NCBI RefSeq assembly: GCF_008298035.1
Contig: NZ_CP042910.1
Location: 1,446,001 to 1,510,000 of the forward strand
Direction of reading: 5' to 3'
DNA: 64,000 nucleotides
Source: Gimesia maris
GTDB lineage: Bacteria > Planctomycetota > Planctomycetia > Planctomycetales > Planctomycetaceae
Shown here: in pieces, positions 30,771 through 39,322 of the stretch
Layout of the letters: each line of letters starts with the position of its first letter
Position numbering within the stretch: the stretch's first letter is position 1
Program-made: the position numbers and the translations under genes
The notes under the pieces: model-generated
Seen by the model: only the letters and a program-made list of their open reading frames with translations
Told to the model about the DNA's origin: nothing
Database searches by the model: none

Positions 30771-31100
30771 GAGCTTTCTTTTCGTAGGCACTTAAGGGAG
30801 CAGTATCAAAATTAATGAAGCAATTTCTGGCAGTATCGATTCTGAATGTGGCCGTCGTATTTGAGAGGGGTATTACGTGATTCAATGACCAGTGCTGCAA
30901 ACCATTCTTTGTGTTCCAGCAGGTTTCGTCAACGTTGGAAATTCAAATATATTCAGAATCATAACAAACCGTTGATTTGAATACGCTCTTTTCCTGTAAA
31001 ATCGTGACCCTGAAAACAGATCGAGCGGAACGAGGAGAGGACTATAGACCGGATCATCCCCAGGCAGAAACCGGTGCCGTACCCGGTTGAGTGGGGCATT
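30771..31100. other. Intergenic region between the EIIA fusion and PIG-L genes
   Basis: 330 bases with no credible gene. A short dyad AACCGG/CCGGTT at 31069-31088 just beyond the stop of the EIIA fusion gene may help end its transcript. Its left part should hold the promoter of the PIG-L gene. Confidence 0.35.
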
Positions 31101-31808
31101 TCAGATAGGAGAGACTTTTTTTTCGGCATCAATGATGACCTGTCTGGTGTCGTGCGGTGTAGGGGCTTCACGCAGCTGTTCGACGAAATCCGGTAGTTGC
31201 ATCAGCCTGCCCAGTCGTGCAAGTACGGACAGGTGAGTCGAAGCGTCGGAGCAGATCACCAGAAAAAAAATATCTGTCAAAGTTCCATTTTGTGCGCCAA
31301 AGGGAATTCCTGACAGGGTTCGACCATAGGCGATAAGTGGTTCGCCGACTGCATCGGGGGTCGGGTTTCTGGGGTGGGGAATTGCGACTCCATTATCGAA
31401 TGCTGTGGGGTAAGCTTCTTCCCGTTCCTGAATGGCAGTCAGAACAGTTGCCGGCTCCCAGATCTGCCAGGTTCTGCCAGCCGCTTCGATCAGACTTTCC
31501 AGAACCGATCTTTTTGTGCGCGCTTCCAGGGGGACTGCAATCAGTTCTTCAGGCATCAGGCTACTGATGAGATTGTCTGCATCCAGCAGCGGCGGAGGAT
31601 TGGTTAGTTCCACCCGCTCCAGTTCGGATGTTGAATAACTGCGCATTTCCTGTTCCAGCCAGTGCGTGATTTCGGTGGAATGAAATTGCCATTCACCCTG
31701 AACTTTACGTCCCGGGATTCTGCCTCGATTAGCCAGCTTTTCCAGTTCGCGGCGGTCTCGGCCTAACTGTTTTGCCAGATCATTCAGGCTAAATGATTCG
31801 TGAGCCAT
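31101..31808 (-). CDS. Fusion of an excisionase-type DNA-binding domain and a PTS EIIA (fructose/Ntr) domain
   Basis: Residues 1-58 look like a winged-helix domain of the excisionase/MerR-like helix-turn-helix group (SLNDLAKQLGRDRRELEKL, then GRIPGRKVQGEWQFH). Residues 78-230 form an EIIA domain of the fructose/mannitol/PtsN class with the phosphorylated His145 in NGVAIPHPRNP. In PTS systems that histidine receives phosphate from HPr; in PtsN-type proteins the phosphate state regulates other proteins. No EIIB, EIIC, HPr or EI gene lies in this window. The fusion suggests a regulator whose DNA binding might depend on phosphorylation, an inference only. The gene appears monocistronic. Confidence 0.85.
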   Translation of the reverse strand: MAHESFSLNDLAKQLGRDRRELEKLANRGRIPGRKVQGEWQFHSTEITHWLEQEMRSYSTSELERVELTNPPPLLDADNLISSLMPEELIAVPLEARTKRSVLESLIEAAGRTWQIWEPATVLTAIQEREEAYPTAFDNGVAIPHPRNPTPDAVGEPLIAYGRTLSGIPFGAQNGTLTDIFFLVICSDASTHLSVLARLGRLMQLPDFVEQLREAPTPHDTRQVIIDAEKKVSPI

Positions 31809-32065
31809 TACGTGTCACCACATTCCAGAAAAACTCAGGAGAGAATTAATCAGCGAGGGATTTTTGGGGCTGCCTGTATAATAGAGAGCCGTAAAAAATC
31901 TAGGGAGTGAAAAAACAGGCTGGAAATTTTACCCATGCCAGTATTTTATTTGATTTGCGCATCACTTGTGTCACCATCGTAACCAAAGTGTGATCCGATT
32001 ATCAATCACAGGCCGGAAATTTTGCCAGAGTCACAAAAAATCTGTATCGTTCTCTCGCAGAGTTC

Positions 32066-32953
32066 TCAACTGAACTGAGAAGGAGTTTCAGACTGGCAGG
32101 CAAGGCGCAGATTGGTGAGTGTCTCTGAATAATCGGATTGCCAGAAGTGTTCACACCAGACTTCCAGGTCATAGTAACCCTGGTATCCAGCATCATTGAT
32201 GGCTTCCATGACATCAAAATCCGGAAACAGTTCCTGAACTGATTCTCCAGGTTCAATTTCTGAAATCTGTACCGCCGCGATTAACGAGATAATATCAGCG
32301 ATCAGGTTTTTTGCAGAGTTTTCAAGGCAAATGTGGGCAGGGTCAATCGCAATTCCGACTGCTGGATGCTGACAGGTATCTATCAGTTCCAATGTCGATT
32401 CGATCGAGTTGAGAAAGGTCCAGTTGCGCGCCAGTGGGTTTTTCATGGTTTTGAGAGCCAGGCGCGTGCCATTCGAGGCAGCAACATCCCCGAGCCTCTT
32501 CAGGGCATCAACGGTCAGTTCGCGAGCATGGTTCAAAGTATGTCCGGCGCGGGGACCGCTGGCGATCTGCACTGCCGCCGCGTTGACCTGTCCGCCAAAT
32601 TCAATCAACTGGATGGCGTCAGTGATGGCTTCTTCGAAAGGGTACTCGTTAGAACCGGTAAAACCACCTGCCAGGGAAATGGTCGAAACCTTGATTCCCG
32701 AATCGATCACCAGTTCTGCAGACTGTGCAGTTTCCAGGTCCAGAATTTTTCGATTCCAGAGACCGACGGCAGGAATACCGCAGGCTACGAGGCCACGCAG
32801 ACTTTCTTCCAGAGACCAGTGGTAAGTGGTGATTTGATTGATCGAAATTCGATCGATCAACGAAAGGACTGGGTTGGCATGATCAGGTTTGGAGGTCGAA
32901 GAAGAAGTTGAGAACGAATTGACTTTACGCTGTGAGAGAAGCTCTTTAGTCAC
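32066..32953 (-). CDS. Sugar phosphate isomerase/epimerase-like TIM barrel (AP endonuclease 2 family)
   Basis: A 295-residue protein with the pattern of the xylose-isomerase-like TIM barrel superfamily: repeated beta-strand/helix units, ISLAGGFTGSN, LALKTM, then VGIAIDPAHICLEN and a final YDLEVWCEHFW with metal-binding acidic residues and histidine. Family members isomerise or epimerise sugars or inositols. No partner gene indicates the substrate, so none is named. The frame begins with a GTG at 32953; the first 30 residues are Ser/Thr-rich and not conserved in the family, so a start nearer residue 33 (a TTG) is possible. Confidence 0.8.
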   Translation of the reverse strand: MTKELLSQRKVNSFSTSSSTSKPDHANPVLSLIDRISINQITTYHWSLEESLRGLVACGIPAVGLWNRKILDLETAQSAELVIDSGIKVSTISLAGGFTGSNEYPFEEAITDAIQLIEFGGQVNAAAVQIASGPRAGHTLNHARELTVDALKRLGDVAASNGTRLALKTMKNPLARNWTFLNSIESTLELIDTCQHPAVGIAIDPAHICLENSAKNLIADIISLIAAVQISEIEPGESVQELFPDFDVMEAINDAGYQGYYDLEVWCEHFWQSDYSETLTNLRLACQSETPSQFS

Positions 32954-33581
32954 TCGGCCACCTGCAGTCTGGAGAGGAGATCAGGTATATTAACAGTTAG
33001 TGCGAAGTTACTAACTGGAAATAACAAAAATTTACACAGTGAATGATAATCCAGGAGTGTCTGACAGGCTGGGTCAACGATCTGATTTGACCAATGTCAT
33101 GTCTTGGAGTGTATCATAAGTGATCGCAAAAATTTTTCCATAGTAAAAAAGGAAAAACGATTTTGACTAAGAACCAATATTGCTTATCCACTCAGAAAGT
33201 CAACCGACATTGAACCTCGTTTTTAATGAGTTCAATAAAAACGTTGTTTCATGGTTCCGCGTTTGCCTGTTTATAAAATTAAACAGGAGGTGAAATCTCA
33301 TGCTGTTGAAACGAACTGTAAATGATGTGTCAACGATTTCTGAAATCGTTTGCTGCTGGCCCGGAAAAAATGACATGTAGTAAATCAACTTTATCTTGTC
33401 GAATCAAAATATGAATTTCTTATCAGGCATACTGCTTCAAAGATTTCTGATTGCCTTAAAGGAACTTGGCAATGTGATATTCACGATGCGGAAAGTCTAC
33501 GATGCAGCAGAAGCAGTCCTGAAATCAAACAGGACTGCTTCCGTCATGTGAGCCGCGTCGGCTTGCGCTGCGAAACGCAGG
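32954..33581. other. Long AT-rich intergenic region
   Basis: 628 bases between two genes on the minus strand. The left part is upstream of the TIM-barrel gene; the right part holds a perfect hairpin (33510-33541) after the DUF3500 gene. A 62-codon frame at 33200-33388 has no recognisable character and is not called. Confidence 0.4.
33510..33541 (-). terminator. Hairpin after the DUF3500 gene
   Basis: GAAGCAGTCCTG at 33510-33521 pairs perfectly with CAGGACTGCTTC at 33530-33541, a 12-bp stem with an 8-base loop, about 40 bases past the stop. No T run follows on the minus strand, so it may end transcription with help or stabilise the 3' end. Confidence 0.55.
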
Positions 33582-34652
33582 TCAGGTAGCGCTGATCTGC
33601 GTGTGTGGATCAGCTGAGATGTTAACCCAGACGTGCACGTGAGGGGCACCACGATAGTGCCAGACAAAAGATGGGCCTTCCAGTCTCCAGTTATCCCAGA
33701 CTCCATCATTGCCGATGTCGCCTGCCTGGTAGAAGGAAATACGACACTTGTCGAGACCGCCTTGAGCCTCGATACATTTTTTGACTTCTTTCTGGTCCGA
33801 AGTGCGGAAAGGTTCGATTAACAGGTTCAGCACAGACTGCATTTCCTGTTTCTGATCTTTCGTCATATCGGAAATCTGTAAACCGGTAATCTGGTCAGGA
33901 GATTTTTTGAATTGAATTTTCGATTCAGGTGGTGCCTTGGGGATCAGGGCCGCTTTACGCTGGTTGCCATCCAGGATCTTGTAAACTTGATTGGCTTTCA
34001 GAGCCTGCTCCCAGAATACATTGCCCGGGTGTCCTGCTGTTTCATTAAATTCTTCAGCAGCATGACCGTAGAAAATCGGCCCCCCGAATGCCAGGTGTTC
34101 AGCACTGTCTCCATCGCTGCGGACAGTCGTATGTCGTCCTGTCATGACAAACTGAAACTGATCGGTACCGGGTGTGCCGAAGATGGCAATGGACTGGTCT
34201 TCTCCGTAACCGCCCTGGTCGTCCATTAACTGTTTACGGATTTTTTTATGCCAACTGGGATTGAAGTGGCCAAAGAAAATGGCTTCAATTTTTTCCTGCT
34301 GGTCTTTTGTAAAGAAGTCGCTGTTTACAATGGGCTCTGTGATGTTCCAGTTGGCGCGGACATGCTGACGCAGCAGGCCGTTTTTATCTTTATGGTCCCA
34401 GTCAAAGCAGACTTTTGATTTCTGTGTCGGAGTCATGCTTTCATATAACTGTTTGACGAGAGGCTCTGGTGCGGTAGTTTTAGCTGCGTCTCCGGTCTGA
34501 CCTGCCAGCAGTCCATCGACTCCGAGGAAGGGAGTACCGGCGATCGCCGCACCCATGGTTCTGACAAAGTGACGACGAGTGATTGTGAAAGAGTCAGGAT
34601 TCAATTCAGGTGATGAAGGGTGTGGGTCAAATTGCATGGGGGCACCAGTCAT
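33582..34652 (-). CDS. DUF3500 protein with twin-arginine signal
   Basis: A 356-residue protein. An N-terminal TRRHFVRTM segment followed by a hydrophobic stretch (residues 25-45) is a Tat signal, so the protein is exported folded. The mature part matches the DUF3500 family, recognisable by KVCFDWDH near residues 80-90, the GTPGTDQFQFVMTGRH region and the C-terminal WRLEGPSFVWHYRGAPHVHVWV stretch. His-rich motifs there could bind a metal. The function of the family is unknown to me. The ATG at 34652 was taken; a second ATG at 34637 is equally possible and neither has a clear ribosome binding site. It is divergent from a DUF1080 gene. Confidence 0.86.
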   Translation of the reverse strand: MTGAPMQFDPHPSSPELNPDSFTITRRHFVRTMGAAIAGTPFLGVDGLLAGQTGDAAKTTAPEPLVKQLYESMTPTQKSKVCFDWDHKDKNGLLRQHVRANWNITEPIVNSDFFTKDQQEKIEAIFFGHFNPSWHKKIRKQLMDDQGGYGEDQSIAIFGTPGTDQFQFVMTGRHTTVRSDGDSAEHLAFGGPIFYGHAAEEFNETAGHPGNVFWEQALKANQVYKILDGNQRKAALIPKAPPESKIQFKKSPDQITGLQISDMTKDQKQEMQSVLNLLIEPFRTSDQKEVKKCIEAQGGLDKCRISFYQAGDIGNDGVWDNWRLEGPSFVWHYRGAPHVHVWVNISADPHTQISAT

Positions 34653-35013
34653 TTCTTAAAGTGGAGGGAGAGATCATAACGTTCCGTGATCAAAACAGTC
34701 TATCAGCGCTGCAACTTGGACGTCAAATAAAATTCCTGTTTCCTGTTTCAGCGAACGATTGTGAGATTGGTGCTGCCTGATCTGCTCCCGGGTCGGGAAA
34801 TGTGCGGATTTCGTGCTGGTAACAGGCTGTACCCGGTGTTAGGCTGTTGGTGTGATGTTGTGTTCAGTGTTCCGGTTGGGCCATTTGTGAAATCTGGTGA
34901 CTGGAGCGATGACCGTAATTGAATGTTGATGAGTATGGGTTTAGAATGTCTAATTCTCTTATCTACATTTCCAGAAACAGTTTCTTTTAACAGTCAAGTC
35001 GGGCAATAACAGC
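34653..35013. other. Divergent intergenic region between DUF3500 and DUF1080 genes
   Basis: 361 bases that must hold both promoters. I see no clear box pair, operator palindrome or small gene. Confidence 0.35.
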
Positions 35014-35925
35014 GTGTTATACATTCTTCATCGACTTTGGGTAGAAGAGAGGCAGTTCACTGTCCACTCAAATCGAATTAAAAATCGAATTAAAATAAGA
35101 AAACGATTTGCTTTGCTATTCGTGATCGTAAGCATGGCCGATCTATCGTTATGCAATTCGCCAGCGCATGCGCAGGCAGCAACACCTCCAGCAAATTCTG
35201 GCGCGGGTGAAAAGAAGCCTCCTGCCGTTCCAGCCGGAGAGAAAGCATCTGAACCAAAGCCAGCAGACAAAACGGCTGCTCCCGCCCCCCAGTTACCGGG
35301 GCCGGAAAAACTGTTGAATGGCGGAAATTTCTGGGATCACTGGAAGTACATCAGTGAAGAAGAGAAAGAGGCCAATCGGAATGTGACCTGGAAGGTCATC
35401 AGTGGTGGAAAAGATCAACCCAGCGTCCTGGTCTGTTCCGGAAAACCGTACGGTTATATTCGTACGCAGAAGGTATACGAAAATTTTCAGTTCAGTCTGG
35501 AGTGGATGTATCCTAACGACCCGAATGCCAACAGTGGGATTTTACTATTCACTGCAGAGCCGGATAAAGTCTGGCCGAAAGCATTTCAGGTTCAGTTACA
35601 TCGTCCCGAGGCTGGTTATGTTTTTCCCACGCCCGGAAGTGGTGCCAAATCTGCTAATAAACTTTCCCCGACCATGCCTCTGGATTTACCAGTCGGAAAA
35701 TGGCATCAATGCGTACTGACTTGCCGATCCGGAAATATTTCCGTAATGATTAACGGAGCCAAACTGGGGGAAGTCACCGGCTGTGACCCAAGCAAAGGGG
35801 CGATTGCTTTGCAGAGTGAAGGTTCTGAAATTCATTTTCGCAAACTGGTTGTGGAAGTGCTTGCTTCCGAACCGGCAGCACAACCCAAGGAACCTGTTGC
35901 ACAGCAAAAGCCCGATCAACCCTGA
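35014..35925 (+). CDS. DUF1080 (3-keto-disaccharide hydrolase / LamG-like) exported protein
   Basis: The N terminus from the GTG at 35014 has a basic stretch (RIKIRKRF) and a hydrophobic core ending in SPAHAQA, a probable signal peptide cleaved after an Ala-x-Ala. A Pro/Ala/Lys-rich linker (residues 55-95) leads to the DUF1080 domain (about 100-285), marked by LLNGGNFWDHWKYI, the YGYIRTQKVYENFQFSLEWMY strand pair, NSGILLF and GSEIHFRKLVVE. The family is a concanavalin-like sandwich linked to sugar binding or to hydrolysis of 3-keto-glycosides; many planctomycete copies exist. Here the linker and a Pro/Gln/Lys-rich C-terminal tail suggest surface display. The start codon is uncertain because no ATG precedes the signal. 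Confidence 0.84.
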   Translation: MLYILHRLWVEERQFTVHSNRIKNRIKIRKRFALLFVIVSMADLSLCNSPAHAQAATPPANSGAGEKKPPAVPAGEKASEPKPADKTAAPAPQLPGPEKLLNGGNFWDHWKYISEEEKEANRNVTWKVISGGKDQPSVLVCSGKPYGYIRTQKVYENFQFSLEWMYPNDPNANSGILLFTAEPDKVWPKAFQVQLHRPEAGYVFPTPGSGAKSANKLSPTMPLDLPVGKWHQCVLTCRSGNISVMINGAKLGEVTGCDPSKGAIALQSEGSEIHFRKLVVEVLASEPAAQPKEPVAQQKPDQP

Positions 35926-35934
35926 TCTGGATGA

Positions 35935-36372
35935 TTATGGTTTTGGTTGCCTGAGTACCAGCGTCGGGCAGGGGGCGTGCCTGAGAACCCGTTCCGCGAC
36001 AGAACCAAGGGCCAGCCTGGTGATGCCGGTATAACCGTGCGATGGAATCACGATGAGATCGGTGGCATGGTCCTTCGCATAGTCCGCAATCTTAATTCCG
36101 GGGTCGCCGACCAGCGTTTCGAAGGTCACGCCTTCAATCTGGTGTTTGTCAAATTCTGATTTGGCCAGTTTATTCACGTGTTCTGTCCGTTTTTCATCGG
36201 TCAGCCCTCCAAAAAGCACACCCGGTGAAACCAGATCAAGTGGTACCATTACATGCACGACAGTTACCGTTGCAGCGTCTTCTGAAATTTGGATAGCCTT
36301 TTTGATGGCTTCCAGTGAGCTTTCAGAAAAATCAACGGGAACCAGGATGTTTTTTCCGGTGAAGTAACTCAT
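35935..36372 (-). CDS. Universal stress protein (UspA family)
   Basis: A 145-residue single Usp domain: KNILVPVDFSESS at the N terminus, VVHV, and the C-terminal ATP-binding motif SHGYTGITRLALGSVAERVLRHAPCPTLVL (Gly-x2-Gly-x9-Gly-Ser pattern). It should bind ATP and form dimers, acting in stress survival in a way not well defined for any Usp. It lies 114 bases after the AgcS symporter gene on the same strand and may be co-transcribed with it. Its stop is 9 bases from the convergent DUF1080 gene. Confidence 0.94.
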   Translation of the reverse strand: MSYFTGKNILVPVDFSESSLEAIKKAIQISEDAATVTVVHVMVPLDLVSPGVLFGGLTDEKRTEHVNKLAKSEFDKHQIEGVTFETLVGDPGIKIADYAKDHATDLIVIPSHGYTGITRLALGSVAERVLRHAPCPTLVLRQPKP

Positions 36373-36486
36373 AACCCAGTGCTTTCATTAATGAATGAGA
36401 GTGAAGGATAACAACTGTCTGTATTTTATAATCATGAGACTGGTGCAGACAGCGGTAATCTCAGAACGGTATCAGAAATTGGACGC

Positions 36487-38175
36487 TCATTTGCCTTCAG
36501 AGGCAGAGGTTGTGTTATCAAACTCTCCTGACTTATACCGGCTCCAGTAGCCATCCAGTTCCCGCTTGACCCGGTTGGAGAGGAGCAGGACTCCCAGAAT
36601 ATTGGGAAATGCCATGCCCAAAATCATTAAATCACCAAAGTCAAGAATATTGGTTGCTGAAACGACCGAGCCTAGCACCACAAAGATAAGAAACAGGATA
36701 CGATAGGCCAGTGAAATTTTCGCGCTGTCACCAAACAGAAACGCCCAGCAACGTTCGCCATAGTAGGACCAGGAGATCATCGTTGAATAGGCAAACAGGA
36801 TCACGGAAACTGATAACACATAATTAAAGTAGGGGATCTGAGAATTCATGGCCGCTGAAGTCAGAGCGGCTCCATTATCAGACTTAATCAGGTCTGCGTA
36901 TTGAGGGTCATTGTAAGCGCCCGTAATAATCATCACGAGTGCGGTCATGGTACAGATCATGATCGTATCGACAAACGGGCCCAGCGATGCGACGATACCT
37001 TCCCTGACCGGATATTTTGTTTTCGCGGCTGAGTGGGCAATGGCTGCGGAGCCGACTCCCGCTTCGTTTGAGAACGCGGCCCGCTTGAATCCAATGATCA
37101 ACACGCCCAGGAAGCCGCCATACATCGCGTTATCGCTGAAAGCACCATCCCAGATCGCCTTGAAACAGGCGGGTATCTGTTCAACCTGCATTATGATAAT
37201 TGCCAGGCATGCCAGGATGTAGATGCCGCACATCAGCGGCACAATTTTTTCTGTCGTACGGGCGATGCTGCGAATCCCACCGATAATGACGATCCCCACG
37301 AAAAATGCCATCACAATCCCATAGACCCACTCCAGGTTGTTATCTTTCAATATCGGGATCGTCTCAGCAACAGCACCCAGGGATTGTTTGACCTGAAACG
37401 AATTGCCTCCTGCCAGTGAGCCGCCGATACATAGTATCGCAAAGAAAACGGCAAGTGTTTTTCCCAACCCTTTCATAAAGGAATTACCAGGGAACTGGTC
37501 TTGTAGACCGACTGAGAGATAACACATCGGTCCTCCCATCACACGACCATCCGGGTTAATGCGGCGGTAAATTTGTGCCAGAGTACATTCGGCAAACTTG
37601 GATGTCATGCCCAGCAGTCCAGCCAGCATCATCCAGAACATGGCTCCCGGACCGCCGGTAGCAATCGCTATTGCAACTCCGGCAATGTTTCCCAAACCAA
37701 CAGTAGCAGACAAGGCGGCTGTCAGTGCCTGAAAGTGTGTGACTTCACCTTCGTCCTCTGGGTCATCGTATTTCCCCATGACTAGTAAAATCGAGTGTTT
37801 AAAAGCGCGCAGATTGATGAAATTCATTCGGAAGGTGAAGTAGGTCGCCCCGATAACCAGCCAGAGTACGGCGAGAGGAACTCCACCGCCGGAATGATAT
37901 TGGTGCGAGTTCAGCGGAATCGGGAAAAAGAAGACGGTTGCCACATATCCGTTAAATATACCAAACAACTGATCAACACCTCGTTCAAAACGAGCCAGTC
38001 CGGAATTGGATTCAGCCTTTGTTGAAGGGGCATTCGCTTCGGTCGCCGATTCCGGCGCCGGGTTGTCCTGATATGCCTGCAGGGGCGAAGCCGCTGAGAA
38101 GAGGATCGAAAAAATCAGGAGTGCCGCCATGCTGGAGCGTATTGCGTTCGAGATTGAGGGCCGGTCGAATTTCAT
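36487..38175 (-). CDS. Alanine/glycine:cation symporter family protein (AgcS)
   Basis: A 562-residue transporter of the AgcS family, which takes up alanine or glycine with sodium. Family motifs include FRMNFINLRAFKHSI, LSATVGLGNIAGVAIAIATGGPGAMFWM, MGGPMCYL and FKRAAFSNEAGVGSAAIAHSAAKT. About ten or more membrane spans follow one another from residue 75 to 540. An unusual feature is the N terminus: residues 15-36 look like a cleavable signal peptide (ending SPLQAYQ), followed by a 30-residue polar stretch before the first span. Most AgcS proteins begin directly with the membrane domain. Divergent from the SUF cluster; the uspA-like gene follows. Confidence 0.93.
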   Translation of the reverse strand: MKFDRPSISNAIRSSMAALLIFSILFSAASPLQAYQDNPAPESATEANAPSTKAESNSGLARFERGVDQLFGIFNGYVATVFFFPIPLNSHQYHSGGGVPLAVLWLVIGATYFTFRMNFINLRAFKHSILLVMGKYDDPEDEGEVTHFQALTAALSATVGLGNIAGVAIAIATGGPGAMFWMMLAGLLGMTSKFAECTLAQIYRRINPDGRVMGGPMCYLSVGLQDQFPGNSFMKGLGKTLAVFFAILCIGGSLAGGNSFQVKQSLGAVAETIPILKDNNLEWVYGIVMAFFVGIVIIGGIRSIARTTEKIVPLMCGIYILACLAIIIMQVEQIPACFKAIWDGAFSDNAMYGGFLGVLIIGFKRAAFSNEAGVGSAAIAHSAAKTKYPVREGIVASLGPFVDTIMICTMTALVMIITGAYNDPQYADLIKSDNGAALTSAAMNSQIPYFNYVLSVSVILFAYSTMISWSYYGERCWAFLFGDSAKISLAYRILFLIFVVLGSVVSATNILDFGDLMILGMAFPNILGVLLLSNRVKRELDGYWSRYKSGEFDNTTSASEGK

Positions 38176-38482
38176 AAGAGTCTATTCCCATTTGCAGTTA
38201 ACAGTAGCCGCGGATTCAGATCAAACTGAAATTAAGTTTGTTTACAGTGTCCAAAGCGAAAAAAAGCACGGTCTGTTACTGCTTTTCCTTAATTTTGTAA
38301 TTGGCCTGGGTTGGTTTTCAGGGCAGGTTTAGAGATAATCAAAATACATCCCGTGAGCGCTCCTTGTCTCGCCGTTCTCATAATCGTTGTATGAGACTAT
38401 CAAATAAAGATTTACGTTCCAAGACGTATCTTGAAAAAGCCTCAAAAAGTTCCCGACTTTTGAAACTGAATCTCAATTATTG

Positions 38483-38510
38483 ATTTTTGACAATATTGGT
38501 TGTCAAAAAT
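38483..38510. promoter_or_regulatory. Perfect palindrome, probable SufR-type operator
   Basis: ATTTTTGACAA at 38483-38493 and TTGTCAAAAAT at 38500-38510 are perfect inverted repeats separated by six bases. The core ACAA-N6-TTGT resembles the CAAC-N6-GTTG site described for cyanobacterial SufR. The right arm contains the -35 box of the probable promoter, so a bound dimer would block RNA polymerase. Confidence 0.65.
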
Positions 38511-38528
38511 AGCCGATCTGCCTAGGAT
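38500..38528 (+). promoter_or_regulatory. Probable sigma-70 promoter of the SUF cluster
   Basis: TTGTCA at 38500-38505 and TAGGAT at 38523-38528 are 17 bases apart, giving a fair sigma-70 match. The start of transcription would be near 38535, about 95 bases before the ATG of the regulator gene. Confidence 0.5.
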
Positions 38529-38629
38529 GCTGGTATAAAGAGAATTGAGTGTATGGTGATTCTGATGCTTCAAATCACTCTCTTTACAGGTCATCAGTTC
38601 CTTTTTTCATTGCGGATAGAAAACGATTC

Positions 38630-39253
38630 ATGCGTGTTTCGATTGATGAAAATGACCGTAGTTTTCTGCTGGGGCTCAATCGCCTTAAGTCAGCAACGAT
38701 TCACGAGATTTGTGAACAGGAAGGCGTAACCGCGACGGCAGTCCGACAGCGTCTGGTTCGTTTACAGGGTCTGGAACTGATTGAACGGACTCAGGTGAAG
38801 GAGGGGCGAGGTCGTCCTCACTATACCTATTCCGTAACAAGTCTGGGGATGCGATTGCTCGGGGATAATTACGCCGAGCTGGCAAATATTCTCTGGGAAG
38901 AACTGAAAGGGATTGATGATGAAGATTTGCGCTGTCGACTGGCAGCGCGGATTCAAACCGCTCTGGTTCAGCAGTATGGAAGAAATGTAGATGCGCCTTC
39001 GCTCCAGGGGCGAATGGAACAGTTAAAGCAGGCGTTGGAAGAGCGTGGCTTTGTCGTTGAGCTGGATCATACGGGGCCCCTTCCGATTTTGCGGGAGCAT
39101 AATTGCCCTTACCATGACATTGCCAGTGGTGATGCCTCGATTTGTGAGCTGGAACAGAGGGTTTTCGAGCGAGTTTTAGGTACCAAAATGAATCTCTCAG
39201 AGTGTTGTCTGGATGGGCATCACTGCTGTGAGTTCGAAGCACATATCAGTTAA
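38630..39253 (+). CDS. sufR: SufR-like iron-sulfur cluster transcriptional regulator
   Basis: The 207-residue protein has an N-terminal winged helix-turn-helix (ATIHEICEQEGVTATAVRQRLVRLQGLELIERT, about residues 20-55) and a C-terminal cysteine cluster: Cys159, Cys172 (12 residues apart), then Cys192-193 and Cys199-200. SufR proteins hold a [4Fe-4S] cluster through such cysteines and repress suf genes when cluster supply is adequate. Position directly upstream of sufC and the perfect palindrome before it support this. The ATG at 38630 was preferred to a GTG at 38549, since the region between carries no conserved sequence and would lie just downstream of the promoter. It begins the operon; 69 bases separate it from sufC. 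Confidence 0.85.
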   Translation: MRVSIDENDRSFLLGLNRLKSATIHEICEQEGVTATAVRQRLVRLQGLELIERTQVKEGRGRPHYTYSVTSLGMRLLGDNYAELANILWEELKGIDDEDLRCRLAARIQTALVQQYGRNVDAPSLQGRMEQLKQALEERGFVVELDHTGPLPILREHNCPYHDIASGDASICELEQRVFERVLGTKMNLSECCLDGHHCCEFEAHIS

Positions 39254-39322
39254 GTCTGATTTTAATTTATTTGCTGTTTCTGAATGCGTTCAGAACTCCG
39301 GATGACAGGGTGAAATACGAAA

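Larger units (their letters stand above)
38176..38629. other. Divergent regulatory region upstream of the SUF cluster
   Basis: About 454 bases between the AgcS gene and the SufR-like gene. It carries the palindrome at 38483-38510 and a probable promoter at 38500-38528, both listed separately. The reading frame of the regulator stays open upstream to a GTG at 38549, but that part is judged untranslated leader. Confidence 0.5.

Noticed and set aside
33200..33388. A 62-codon minus-strand frame in an AT-rich gap
   Set aside because: No ribosome binding site or domain; chance frame in AT-rich sequence.
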